Source: Palsa-504 sp963767565 (GTDB lineage: Bacteria > Actinomycetota > Actinomycetes > Streptosporangiales > Streptosporangiaceae). From it: 64,000 nt of DNA. Each line of letters starts with the position of its first letter. Positions within the stretch are counted from its first letter, which is position 1. The position numbers and the translations under genes were made by a program. This document shows positions 1 through 8,910 of this stretch, in pieces. The stretch lies in contig CAVYEG010000004.1 in the NCBI GenBank assembly GCA_963767565.1, positions 1 to 64,000 of the forward strand. Direction: 5' to 3'. The notes below the pieces were generated by a model that was not told where the DNA came from, made no database searches, and saw only the letters and a list, made by a program, of their open reading frames with translations.

Positions 1-1
1 C

Positions 2-2956
2 TTCATCCTGGCCGTACCGATGCTCCTGCAGATGCGCACCTGGCGTCCCGGCCGGCCCATTAAGGTGCCGCCGGCCTTCGGCCTGTGGCTGCTGTTCCTG
101 ATCTGTGTCGTCGCTGGCGCGGCGACTCTGGGGGTGACCGCGCCGGGCACCGTGACCAGTTCGGTGTCGAACCGACTCATCTCCTTCGTCGACCGCGCCC
201 TGACCTATGGCGGGCTCACCGTCATCCTGCTGTACGCGGGCAACCTCACCGAGGCCGAGCAGACCCGGCGCCGGCTGGCCTGGCTGCTCGGGCTGGTCGG
301 GCTGTTTGCCACCATCGGCGGCATCGGCGGCGTGCTCGTGCCCCGCCTGCACTTCAAGTCGCCGCTCGCCTACGTGCTGCCGCACAGCATGCAACAGAAC
401 AGCTTGCTCCAAGCCGCCCTCTATCCGGGTTTCTCGCAGGTCACCAGCTTGCTGGGGATGTCGGAGGGCCGCCCGAAGGCACCGTTCGAGTACACCAACA
501 CGTGGGGCGAGTGCCTGACCATCTTGCTGCCCTGGCTGGTGGTGGCCTGGTGGAATTACGGAGGCCGGCGCCAGCGCCGGTGGCTGCTGGTCACCATGGT
601 CATCGCTCTCATCCCGGTGGTCTACTCGCTGAACCGGACCGTGTGGGTGGCGGTCGTGCTGATGGCGGTGTACCTCGCGGTGCGGATGGCGGCCAGGGGT
701 AAGGTGGCCATGCTCGGGATGGTCCTGGGCGGCCTGGCTGTCGTCGTGGCCGCGGTCGTCGCCACCCCGCTGCAGGGGCTCATCACCTCACGGCTGCAGC
801 ACCAGCAGAGCAACTCGATCCGCGCGTCGCTGTCGCTCGCCGCCATCGAAGACGCGAACTCCGCGCCGCTCATCGGCTATGGGGATACCCGGCACCAACA
901 GGGCAGCGCCCAGTCCATCGCGGTCGGCCCGACCGCCACCTGCCCGCTCTGCGGCCAGTACGCGGTCGGCAGCAACGGTCAGCTCTATCTGCTGATGGTC
1001 TGCAACGGCTGGCTCGGCACCCTGCTGTTCCTCGGCTTCTTCGCCTGGCTGGCCTGGCGGTACCGGCGGGACAAGAGCCCGTACGGCATGGTCGGCGTCC
1101 TGGTCATCTTGCTGTCGTTCCTGTACATGTTCGCCTACACGGCCGTGACCGCGCCGCTGGAGTTCACCGTGCTCGCGGCGGCCTTGCTCTGGCGTAACGA
1201 CCAGTGGCGGCGCGGCCTGGCCCGCGCTGACGGGCTCCGTGGCCCCCGGATGCCGCTGACCGCGGTCGCCGCCTGGACCGCCCGCGCGGCCAGCCAGGGC
1301 AGCCTAGCTCCTGCGCCTGCTGCCCTGGGTACGTCTGCCGTCCCAGCGCCGTCCGTCGCCGCTGCGTGGCCTGCCAGCCGCGCCGACAGGCGGCTGCGCG
1401 AGCTGGCCCGGGGAAGCCTGCTGAACCTGATCGGGGCGGCGGTGGCGGGCCTGAGCCTGATCGTGATGACGGTCATCATCACCCGCAGCTTCAGCAAGGC
1501 GACGGCGGGTGCCTTCTTCACCGCCATGTCGCTGTTCCTGATCGTGGAGGCGGTCGTCAGCCTCGGTGCTGCCACCGGCACCACCTATTTCATTGCCCGG
1601 TTGCGGTCATTGGGTCAGTCCGCTCGCGTGCCCGAGGTGGTGCGCACCGCGATCCGGCCGGTAGCCGTGTGTTCGGTGGTGGCGGCCATAGCCTTGGCCG
1701 TCTTCGCCCAGCCCGTGGCCCGGCTGCTGGTCGGCGGCCAGCTCGGCCAGGCCGGCGCCCGCCCGTCCGAGGTGGCCGGGGAGCTCCGGGCGCTCGCCGT
1801 GGCGCTGCCCTTCGCGGCAATGCTCGACACGCTGCTCGGCGCCAGCCGCGGCTTCCGGGCCATGGCCCCGACGGCCGCGGTGGACCGGATCGGCCGCCCC
1901 ATGGTGCAGCTCGCCGGGACAGTGCTCGCGGCTGCGGCCGGGAGCGCCGCGCTGCTCGCCCCGGTCTGGGCGCTGCCCTACGTGCCGGCTGCGGTGGTGG
2001 TCTGGTTGTGGTTCCGCCGAATTCAGCGCCGCGCCGGGGTCGGCCCCGCCCGTGGTGAGCCGGGTGCTCCTGCCGGGAGCGGGCTGCCTGCCCTGGCTCA
2101 AGGCGCTCCACTGGGTTTCTGGCGGTTCACCGGACCGCGCGGGCTGGCCGCCCTGGCCCAGATCACCATCCAGCGCATCGACATCGTCCTGGTCGCCCTC
2201 ATCCGCGGCCCTGCCGAGGCAGCCGTCTACACTGCCGCCACCAGGTTCCTGGTGGCCGGGCAGTTCGGTAGCACGGCCATCAGCATGGCGGCCACGCCGC
2301 GCTTCACCGAGATGTTCGCGGTAGGCGACCGGCACGGCGCCAACCGCATCTACCAGGCCACGACCGCCTGGCTCATCCTGCTGACCTGGCCCTTCTATCT
2401 GCTCGCTGTCACCTATGGGCACCGCGTCCTCGAGGTGTTCGGGCACTCCTACGGGGCCGGCGCGGACGTGATGGTGATCCTGGGCCTGACCATGCTTCTG
2501 TCCATGGGCTGCGGCCAAGTTGACATGGTCCTAATCACCACCGGGCGGAGCAGCTGGAGCCTGATGAACGGGCTGCTGGCCGTGGTCGTCAACGTCGGGA
2601 TCGACGTGGCCCTGATCCCTCGTTACGGGATTACCGGCGCTGCCATCGGCTGGTCCGCTGCCATCGTCGTCACTAACCTGATGCCGCTGGCCCAGATCGC
2701 GGTCACCGAGCGGCTCCATCCGGCCGGGCGCGGAACCGTCGTCGCCGCCGTGCTGTCGGCCGTGGCGTTCGCGGGCCTGCCGCTGACCGTGAGGGCCCTG
2801 GCCGGGCCGGGTCTGCTTCCCTCGCTGGCCGCGATCTCATGCGGGTGCATAGTCCTGGCCCTCGGCATGTGGCGCTTCCGCACCGAGCTCAACCTGGCGG
2901 CCATGCCCGGGACGGCGCAGCTTGTCACTGTGCTGAGCCGGGTGAGACACAAGTAA
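2..2956 (+). CDS. O-antigen polymerase/ligase-like protein fused to a polysaccharide flippase (5' end outside window)
   Basis: The reading frame is open to the window edge, so the true start lies upstream; an internal ATG at 20 is not convincing because hydrophobic coding precedes it. Roughly the first 400 visible residues are a polytopic Wzy/WaaL-like segment with a large extracytoplasmic loop. After an Ala/Pro-rich linker, about residues 460-978 form a second set of some 12-14 membrane helices resembling MATE/Wzx (MOP superfamily) flippases. Wzy-type proteins polymerise lipid-linked repeat units and Wzx-type proteins flip them across the membrane. One chain holding both is unusual. It heads a plus-strand run with PAP2, phosphotransferase-like and sulfotransferase genes. 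Family assignment is by hydrophobicity and general resemblance; the substrate is unknown. Confidence 0.8.
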   Translation, partial: FILAVPMLLQMRTWRPGRPIKVPPAFGLWLLFLICVVAGAATLGVTAPGTVTSSVSNRLISFVDRALTYGGLTVILLYAGNLTEAEQTRRRLAWLLGLVGLFATIGGIGGVLVPRLHFKSPLAYVLPHSMQQNSLLQAALYPGFSQVTSLLGMSEGRPKAPFEYTNTWGECLTILLPWLVVAWWNYGGRRQRRWLLVTMVIALIPVVYSLNRTVWVAVVLMAVYLAVRMAARGKVAMLGMVLGGLAVVVAAVVATPLQGLITSRLQHQQSNSIRASLSLAAIEDANSAPLIGYGDTRHQQGSAQSIAVGPTATCPLCGQYAVGSNGQLYLLMVCNGWLGTLLFLGFFAWLAWRYRRDKSPYGMVGVLVILLSFLYMFAYTAVTAPLEFTVLAAALLWRNDQWRRGLARADGLRGPRMPLTAVAAWTARAASQGSLAPAPAALGTSAVPAPSVAAAWPASRADRRLRELARGSLLNLIGAAVAGLSLIVMTVIITRSFSKATAGAFFTAMSLFLIVEAVVSLGAATGTTYFIARLRSLGQSARVPEVVRTAIRPVAVCSVVAAIALAVFAQPVARLLVGGQLGQAGARPSEVAGELRALAVALPFAAMLDTLLGASRGFRAMAPTAAVDRIGRPMVQLAGTVLAAAAGSAALLAPVWALPYVPAAVVVWLWFRRIQRRAGVGPARGEPGAPAGSGLPALAQGAPLGFWRFTGPRGLAALAQITIQRIDIVLVALIRGPAEAAVYTAATRFLVAGQFGSTAISMAATPRFTEMFAVGDRHGANRIYQATTAWLILLTWPFYLLAVTYGHRVLEVFGHSYGAGADVMVILGLTMLLSMGCGQVDMVLITTGRSSWSLMNGLLAVVVNVGIDVALIPRYGITGAAIGWSAAIVVTNLMPLAQIAVTERLHPAGRGTVVAAVLSAVAFAGLPLTVRALAGPGLLPSLAAISCGCIVLALGMWRFRTELNLAAMPGTAQLVTVLSRVRHK

Positions 2957-3058
2957 TTCTAAACCAGAATGAGGCATCAAAAATTAACCGAAATATTCAT
3001 ATTTAACATTAACAATTATAAATTAATTGGTGAACAGATCATAAGTGGGAAGAAGGCT
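2957..3058. other. AT-rich intergenic island
   Basis: About 100 bp of strikingly AT-rich sequence between two GC-rich genes, with long A/T runs around 2980-3030. It probably carries a promoter for the following PAP2 gene, or binds a nucleoid protein such as Lsr2; both are inference. A purine-rich ribosome binding site lies at its right end. Confidence 0.5.
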
Positions 3059-4000
3059 ATGTTCAAAATCCTGGTGGTATTGCTGTGGCCCGTTGGCATA
3101 GCGGCCATCTTGCTCCTGGCCGGGATGCTGGCTCGTCGCCAGCGGCGCGCTGCCCCGGCTGACGGGCCGGCCACCGGAACTCCGGGCAGCGATGTGATCG
3201 CGGCCTTGCGCGGCGCCCGGTCGTCGATCGTCGGGATGCTCCTCATACTTATTGTCGGGTCGGTCGCCGTCTACGCCGTGACCTGCCTGATCGGCGTGCT
3301 GGTGGTGCATGCGGGACCGAGCGTCGACAAGCCGATTTACACCTGGATGATTCACCACCGGGCGCCCTTCTGGAAGTCAGCCATGGACCGGGTCACCAAG
3401 GTCGGGAACACCTGGACCACCTGGGGTGCAGCGGGTGCCGGGGCTGTTTGCCTGGCCGCTTTCTACCGCAAGGACAAATGGCTCCCCCCAGTGGCCCTAA
3501 CCGCCGCCATCGTCATCGACCACTACCTGACCCTCGCGCTGCGGCACACCTTCCACCGGCCGGGCCCGCCGGGCAGCCCGCTGGGCACCTTCCCATCCGG
3601 CGGCTGCGATCGGATCCTGGTCATCTATGGCCTGATAGCTTACCTCATCTGGCGTGAGGTCAGCGGCACCAGGCGCGTCGCCATCTGGACCGGCGGGGTG
3701 GTCGCCGCCCTCGCCTTCAGCGAGGCCTACAGCCGCGGTTACCTGACCCTGCATTGGTTCACCGACATTGTCAGCGGCCTGATCTATGGCACCCTGATCC
3801 TCAGCGTATTCATCGCCACCGTTCGCCTCGTGGCGGGCCCGGCCGGGCCGCGTGCGGCGGCGTCGCCGGCCACCGTCCCGGAACCGATGACGACGGCCCA
3901 TCCAGACCCCCAGCTGGCTACCTCGGCGCCCGGCCTGGTGGGCGCCGCGCCTGACTTGGCCGCCGAGGGGCGCGGCCCGCAGCCGTCCGGCCGGCTTTGA
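3059..4000 (+). CDS. PAP2-superfamily membrane phosphatase, variant motif 2
   Basis: A 313-residue polytopic protein. Start chosen at ATG 3059, preceded by GGGAAGAAGG; an in-frame ATG at 2969 would add an AT-rich-coded tail not expected of the family. PAP2 signatures are visible: the RHTFHRPGPP stretch (motif 1), PSGG (motif 2) and SRGYLTLHWFTD (motif 3). PAP2 enzymes dephosphorylate lipid phosphates, for instance undecaprenyl pyrophosphate recycled during polysaccharide export, which fits the neighbourhood. Odd point: motif 2 is normally PSGH, and its His is Gly here. A paralogue at 14573-15541 shares this change. Its stop overlaps the next start (TTGA), suggesting translational coupling. 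Confidence 0.85.
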   Translation: MFKILVVLLWPVGIAAILLLAGMLARRQRRAAPADGPATGTPGSDVIAALRGARSSIVGMLLILIVGSVAVYAVTCLIGVLVVHAGPSVDKPIYTWMIHHRAPFWKSAMDRVTKVGNTWTTWGAAGAGAVCLAAFYRKDKWLPPVALTAAIVIDHYLTLALRHTFHRPGPPGSPLGTFPSGGCDRILVIYGLIAYLIWREVSGTRRVAIWTGGVVAALAFSEAYSRGYLTLHWFTDIVSGLIYGTLILSVFIATVRLVAGPAGPRAAASPATVPEPMTTAHPDPQLATSAPGLVGAAPDLAAEGRGPQPSGRL

Positions 4001-5256
4001 GCGCGCACGACCCGACCGCGGCCGGCCTGACTGGCCCCGGCAGGACACACCCCGTGACTATGGCGCCCGGCCGGACCCGGATCGACGACGTCAGCGCCGT
4101 GCTCTGGCCGGCCCCGGCCGTCGTCTCGTCGGCCCCGCGCGGCAGGGCTCAGCCCGGTCGCGAGCGGGACTTCCTGCTGCTCCCAGCGGCCGGCCGTCCC
4201 CGGCTGGTGGTGCCCGCCGGGCGCCGGGCCAGCGCTGCCGCGGTCCGCCGCTACGGCGAGCCGGGGTCGCTGCGAGCCTGGGCTGGTACCCGGCTGCTGG
4301 CGCTGGCCCTAGCCGGCGGCGGGGCCCGCATCGGCCTGGGCGGACGGCTGCGGGTGGACACGCCGGCCGGCGCCGGCACCATCGAGACGTACCTGAGCAC
4401 GGTGCTCGGCCACGACGTCCTGGTCAGCACGCACCTCGGAGCGGCCAGGGCCAACGCCAAGCCGGTCCTGCAACTGCTCACCGCCGACGGCCGGACGGCG
4501 GGCTTTGCCAAGATCAGCGTCAACGCGCTGACCCAGCACCTGATCAGAACCGAACGCCGGGCCCTGGACATGCTGGCCGAAGCGGACCTGCGCCGGCTGG
4601 TCGTCCCCGAAGTCCTGCACCACGGCCAATGGCAGGGACGTGACGTCCTGGTTATCAGTGCGCTGCCGGTCTGGCTGCGGCGCAAGCCACTGCCCCCGGG
4701 CCGGCTGCACGCGGCGATGACCGAGGTGGCTGCCGTCGGGAGCCTGCGCCAGGAGCCGCTGGCCGGCTCGGCGTACCTGCGGCAACTCCAGGCCCGACTG
4801 GCGGGCTGCCCGGCGAGCCCGGACCGGGACGCACTGGACGCCGCTGTCGCCGCGCTGGCGGTCACCGGCGTACAGCTTGGCTTCGGCGCCTGGCACGGTG
4901 ACTGGACCGGCTGGAACATGGGGTACACCTCCGCCGGACTGCTGGTGTGGGACTGGGAGCGCTTCAGCCGGCCCGTTCCGGCTGGTTTCGATGGCCTGCA
5001 CTACCGGCTGCAGTCCGCTGTGGTCCGGCGGCACCAGCCACCGCCGGCCGCGGCGGCCGAGTGCGTGCGGGCCGCAGCGGGCGCCCTGGCCCCGTTCGGG
5101 ATCGCGGCGGCAGAGGCTCGCCTGACTGCGCTGCTGTACCTGACGGACCTGTCGGTCCGCTACCTGGCTGACCGGCAAGCCGAGGCGGGTGCACGCCTCG
5201 GGCAGCCGGGAACCTGGTTGATTCCTGCGATCGAGAAGGCGGTGACGAGCCTATGA
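3997..5256 (+). CDS. Phosphotransferase-fold (APH-like) protein
   Basis: 419 residues if translation begins at TTG 3997, whose TTGA overlaps the preceding stop; GTG 4053 is an alternative start. The C-terminal half holds an aminoglycoside-phosphotransferase-like signature: GAWHGDWTGWNM (catalytic Asp with following Asn) and LVWDWERF (metal-binding Asp). The N-terminal lobe is divergent. Such proteins phosphorylate small hydroxylated molecules or sugars. Inside a polysaccharide locus it may phosphorylate a sugar precursor, but the substrate cannot be read from sequence. It is coupled to the sulfotransferase downstream by an ATGA overlap. Confidence 0.7.
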   Translation: MSAHDPTAAGLTGPGRTHPVTMAPGRTRIDDVSAVLWPAPAVVSSAPRGRAQPGRERDFLLLPAAGRPRLVVPAGRRASAAAVRRYGEPGSLRAWAGTRLLALALAGGGARIGLGGRLRVDTPAGAGTIETYLSTVLGHDVLVSTHLGAARANAKPVLQLLTADGRTAGFAKISVNALTQHLIRTERRALDMLAEADLRRLVVPEVLHHGQWQGRDVLVISALPVWLRRKPLPPGRLHAAMTEVAAVGSLRQEPLAGSAYLRQLQARLAGCPASPDRDALDAAVAALAVTGVQLGFGAWHGDWTGWNMGYTSAGLLVWDWERFSRPVPAGFDGLHYRLQSAVVRRHQPPPAAAAECVRAAAGALAPFGIAAAEARLTALLYLTDLSVRYLADRQAEAGARLGQPGTWLIPAIEKAVTSL

Positions 5257-6149
5257 CCGCTCACACCACGGCGGCCCGGCTCAGGGTCGAGCCCCAGTCG
5301 GTTCCGCTTGCGGCCAAGCGGGCCATCCACTCCGTGTCGGTAAGCGCTGGCCGGCTGACCCACCGGGCGCGCATGCTGCCGGGCTTCCTCATTATGGGCG
5401 GCCAGCGATGCGGCACCACGTCGATGTACCGCACGCTGAGCCAGCATCCCGCGGTGCTCAAGGCGGTTCTGCACAAGGGCATCCACTACTTCGACACCGG
5501 CTACGAGCACGGCCCGGCCTGGTATCAGGGGCATTTTCCGCTGCTCGCCCGGGCCGCACTGGCCCGCCGGGCCACCGGCGACACTCCGCTGACCTTCGAG
5601 TCCAGCCCGTATTACATGTTCCATCCGCTGGCCGCCGAACGGATCAGCCGTGATCTGCCCGGCGTCAAGCTGCTCGTGCTGACGCGCGACCCGGTCGAAC
5701 GAGCCTACTCAGCGCACGCACACGAGATCGCCCGCGGCTTCGAGACCGAACCGTTCGAGCGCGCGCTCGAGCTGGAGGACGAACGGCTGGCGGGCGAGGC
5801 CGAGCGGATCAAGGCCAACCCCGGTTACCAGAGTCATAGCCACCAGCACCACGGCTACCTCACCCGAGGCCGCTACGTCGATCAACTGGACCGGCTCGAG
5901 AAACTGTTCGGCCGGGACCGGATACATGTGGTCGACAGTGGCCGGTTCTTCACCGAGCCCGAGCCGGTCTACGACGCGGTCATCGGCTTTCTCGGCCTGC
6001 GCCCGCAAGGCTACCCGTTGTTCGAGCGGCACAACGCCCGGCCACGCTCGCCCATGCCCGAGACCCTGCGTGCGCGGCTGGAAGAGCACTTCCGGCCCTA
6101 CGACGAGCGCCTGACCGCGTGGCTCGGGCATACCCCAAGCTGGCGTTAG
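5253..6149 (+). CDS. Sulfotransferase (PAPS-dependent)
   Basis: 298 residues starting at ATG 5253, which overlaps the previous stop by four bases. The 5'-phosphosulfate-binding loop GGQRCGTTSMY is at about residues 49-59, and the 3'-phosphate-binding segment LLVLTRDPVERAYSAH with its Arg and Ser is near residues 140-155. These are diagnostic of the PAPS-dependent sulfotransferase fold. Length suits a carbohydrate sulfotransferase. The setting suggests it sulfates the polysaccharide made here; the acceptor is inference. Its 3' end overlaps the convergent WecG-like gene by four bases. Confidence 0.88.
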   Translation: MTAHTTAARLRVEPQSVPLAAKRAIHSVSVSAGRLTHRARMLPGFLIMGGQRCGTTSMYRTLSQHPAVLKAVLHKGIHYFDTGYEHGPAWYQGHFPLLARAALARRATGDTPLTFESSPYYMFHPLAAERISRDLPGVKLLVLTRDPVERAYSAHAHEIARGFETEPFERALELEDERLAGEAERIKANPGYQSHSHQHHGYLTRGRYVDQLDRLEKLFGRDRIHVVDSGRFFTEPEPVYDAVIGFLGLRPQGYPLFERHNARPRSPMPETLRARLEEHFRPYDERLTAWLGHTPSWR

Positions 6150-6973
6150 GCCCTGCGCTGGGGCCGTGGCAGCAGGCGTGCGGCCACGGCCCCAGCCAGC
6201 AGCCGGAGCGCGAACGGAAGGTCGTCCACCAGGTATCTGCGGAACAGTCGCCGCGGCTCCCTGAGCAGCCGGAACAGCCACTCCAGCCCGGCGCGCTGCA
6301 TCCAGCCCGGAGCCCGTGGCACCACGCCCGCCGCGAGCGGGATGGCGGCGCCGCAGCCGACGAACCACGCAGTGGGCAGGTCCGCGACCAAGGCCGCGAT
6401 CACACGTTCCTGCTTGGGGAAGCCGAGCCCGACGAAGACGATGTCCGGCTTGGCCTGTACCAGCCGTGCGCGTACCGCGTCCAGCTCGGCCGGGCCGCGC
6501 TCGAAGCCAGGTGGCGGCGCGTCGGTGCCCGCGATCCGCAACCCGGCGAATCGCCGCGTCAGCTCGGTCCCGGCCTGTTCGGGTACTCCCGGCTCACCGC
6601 CGAGCAGGTAGACGGAGCGCGCGTGCCTGGCCGCGACGGCGCTCAGCGAAATGATCAGGGACGAACCGGTCACCCGCTCGGGCAGCGGCTCGCCACGCAG
6701 GCGTGCTGCCCAGATCACCGGCATCCCGTCTGCGAGCACCAGCGACGCCTGGCCGACCAAGTTCCGGGCCGAAGCGTCCCGCCGGGTCTTCCGGCAGATG
6801 TCGATGTTGGGGGTGATCACCCAGCCGCCCCGGCCGGCGGCCAGGGCGGCGATGATGTGGTCGAGCACCTCACGCTCGGTGAGCACATCGAAGTCGATGC
6901 CGGCGATCCTGGTCTGGCGGCCCTGCTCGCGGTGATCGCGGCTCTGGCGCGGTCCTTCAAGCTCTGTTGTCAT
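6146..6973 (-). CDS. WecG/TagA/CpsF-family glycosyltransferase
   Basis: 275 residues, ATG at 6973 inside an ATGA overlap with the GH26-like gene. The family core is present: GIDFDVLTEREVLDHI near the start, TPNIDICRKTRRD, LADGMPVIWAARL, VTGSSL, then FVGLGFPKQE and WFVGCGAAI. These GT26 enzymes add a sugar such as ManNAc to a polyprenyl-linked acceptor on the cytoplasmic face. It is the last gene of the minus-strand polysaccharide operon. The donor sugar cannot be determined here. Confidence 0.9.
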   Translation of the reverse strand: MTTELEGPRQSRDHREQGRQTRIAGIDFDVLTEREVLDHIIAALAAGRGGWVITPNIDICRKTRRDASARNLVGQASLVLADGMPVIWAARLRGEPLPERVTGSSLIISLSAVAARHARSVYLLGGEPGVPEQAGTELTRRFAGLRIAGTDAPPPGFERGPAELDAVRARLVQAKPDIVFVGLGFPKQERVIAALVADLPTAWFVGCGAAIPLAAGVVPRAPGWMQRAGLEWLFRLLREPRRLFRRYLVDDLPFALRLLAGAVAARLLPRPQRRA

Positions 6974-7998
6974 CGGCTGGTCCCGGTCGGGTTGAAGTAG
7001 GGCATCCTGGCAATGGTCCGGAAAGCGGATAGGGCTGCGGCATCACCGCTGAGGGAATAGCTGCCCGCGGGGCCCTGGCCGGCCGCGTTGGCGTCGAAGT
7101 ACAGCAAGGCCTTGATCTGGCGGTCGGCCGTCACCACGCGCTGGGCCGCGAGCAGCCACTGCGCGCGCTGCTGGGCCCCGTAGGTGGCTGGCACCCCGAA
7201 CTCGCCGATCATCACCGGCTTGTCGTGGTGCGACGCCCAGCCCAGAAACGGATCCACCGTGGACGCGAAGGAGGCGGTCGTGCCGAACTCCGGGTAGGCG
7301 TCGGCACAGACCCAGTCGACCTCGCTGTCGCCCGGATAGAAAGCGTCCGCCCGCCCGTCGGCGAACCCCGCTGCCGTCGGGCACCACACCCAGGCGGCAT
7401 TGTGCACACCCTCGGCGGCGAAAATGGCCCGGATGTGGTCCCAGGCGGCTACGTAGTCGGCGCCAGAGTGCATCTGCGACGCCAGGTTCGGCCGGTCCAT
7501 TTCCCAGCGCCATTCCAGGAAGACCGGCCGGCCCAGGGCCTTGATCTGCCTGGCGCGGGTCCGGATCCAGCTGTCCGCCGCCCCGGAGATGATCGTCTTG
7601 GTGTCGGTCCCGGCCCAGGAGATGAGCAGCGTGCTGCCCTGGCTCAGGAAGGCATCGTCGCTTGGGGTAGGGAACGGGGCCTGCCATTTGAGGTAGGTAT
7701 GCACGATGCTGAGCTTGTGGCCGATCTCGGCTTGCAGCGAGTCGACCGCGCTGATCTCGTTGGCCTGAGTGAACACGTCTGGTCCGACCCAGGCCCCGAG
7801 GTAGGCCCCCTGCTTGGGCGGAGTCGGCGCTTGGGCCGGGTCGACAGTGGTGCTCACCGACGGGGCGGACGGCGGCGGGCCGCTGCCCGTAGCCGGCGCG
7901 GGCGAGGAAGCGAAGGGATTGACGGTGACGATGACCGCGACGGCCACCACGATCGCCGCGGTGATGCCGCCGAAAAGCAGGTTCAGGCGTCTGGTCAC
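6970..7998 (-). CDS. Membrane-anchored GH26-like glycoside hydrolase
   Basis: 342 residues with one N-terminal membrane helix (about 8-28) and a Pro/Ser/Thr linker, so the domain faces outside. GH26-type beta-mannanase features include ISWAGTDTKT, FLEWRWEMDRPN with the probable acid/base Glu, DWVCADAYPEF, and MIGEFGVPATYG with the probable nucleophile Glu. Within the locus it could trim or edit the exported polymer. It overlaps the WecG-like gene by four bases and lies three bases after the GT2 gene, consistent with one operon. Confidence 0.82.
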   Translation of the reverse strand: MTRRLNLLFGGITAAIVVAVAVIVTVNPFASSPAPATGSGPPPSAPSVSTTVDPAQAPTPPKQGAYLGAWVGPDVFTQANEISAVDSLQAEIGHKLSIVHTYLKWQAPFPTPSDDAFLSQGSTLLISWAGTDTKTIISGAADSWIRTRARQIKALGRPVFLEWRWEMDRPNLASQMHSGADYVAAWDHIRAIFAAEGVHNAAWVWCPTAAGFADGRADAFYPGDSEVDWVCADAYPEFGTTASFASTVDPFLGWASHHDKPVMIGEFGVPATYGAQQRAQWLLAAQRVVTADRQIKALLYFDANAAGQGPAGSYSLSGDAAALSAFRTIARMPYFNPTGTSR

Positions 7999-8001
7999 GG
8001 C

Positions 8002-8910
8002 TCAGATCCCGTGCCCGCGGGCGTTGAGATGCCGGAGCACGGTTTCGCCCGACACCACCCCGGCCGCAACGGCCAGCGCGAAGGGGACCCGGCGCTCGTG
8101 CCAATTGCAGCGCAGCGCTCTCCCGGCCCAGTGGACGGCGTCACGGCGCCGTCGCAGGCAGGCATAGGCGAAAGACAGCTGGGCGTAGACCCGGGCGGCC
8201 CCGGCCGGGTGGCCGGCCAGCTCGGGGTGCTGCACGAGCATCCAGCGCAGCGATTCGGCCCTGCTCTCCCAGCGTTGCGCATAGTGGGAGGAGGCGCCCC
8301 AGAACACCCGGACCAGCGCCGCGTCCACGTTCACGATCGGGTGGCGGCGCGCGGCCCGCAGGGCCAGATCCCAGTCTTCGTTCTGGCTGCCCGGGATCGT
8401 CTCGTCAACCAGGCCGATGCCGTCGGTCAGGGCGTCCCGCCGGGCCAGGTACGTGGACGAGTGCACCATCACCATGCGCGACTGGACCAGGTCGGCGTGA
8501 GTCACCTCGGTGGCGCCCACCAGCCTCGGGTGCCGGGCGCCGGCATAGTCCACTTCGATGCCGCAGGTGGCGAACTCGGCCTGCGGGCGGCTCTGTAGCG
8601 CTGCTACCTGAGCGCGCAGCTTGCCGGGCAGCCACTGGTCGTCGTCGTCACAGAACGCGACCAGATCGGTGTCCAGACCGCAGATACCAGTGTTGCGTGC
8701 CCCGGCCAGCCCTGATGTCCGGGTGTTGGTGAGTACCGCCACCTGGCCGTCCGCAGCCAGCGCCGGGTCCGGTTCGGCCCGGTCGTAAACCACCGCTACC
8801 TGGAGCTGGCCCGGGTAGTCCTGCGCCAGGATGGCGGCCAGTGCCTCCCGAAGCGGGCCCGGGCGGTCGTGCGTCGGCACCACCACGCCGACCGAGGGCC
8901 AGGCCGTCAC
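8002..8910 (-). CDS. Family 2 glycosyltransferase
   Basis: 302 residues, GTG start overlapping the previous sulfotransferase stop by four bases. GT-A fold signs: VGVVVPTHDRPGPL at the N-terminus, LAGARNTGI, and an acidic DDDDQW metal/nucleotide-sugar motif near residue 90. No membrane helix, so it is probably cytoplasmic, adding a sugar to the lipid-linked repeat unit. Donor and acceptor unknown. Confidence 0.88.
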   Translation of the reverse strand: MTAWPSVGVVVPTHDRPGPLREALAAILAQDYPGQLQVAVVYDRAEPDPALAADGQVAVLTNTRTSGLAGARNTGICGLDTDLVAFCDDDDQWLPGKLRAQVAALQSRPQAEFATCGIEVDYAGARHPRLVGATEVTHADLVQSRMVMVHSSTYLARRDALTDGIGLVDETIPGSQNEDWDLALRAARRHPIVNVDAALVRVFWGASSHYAQRWESRAESLRWMLVQHPELAGHPAGAARVYAQLSFAYACLRRRRDAVHWAGRALRCNWHERRVPFALAVAAGVVSGETVLRHLNARGHGI

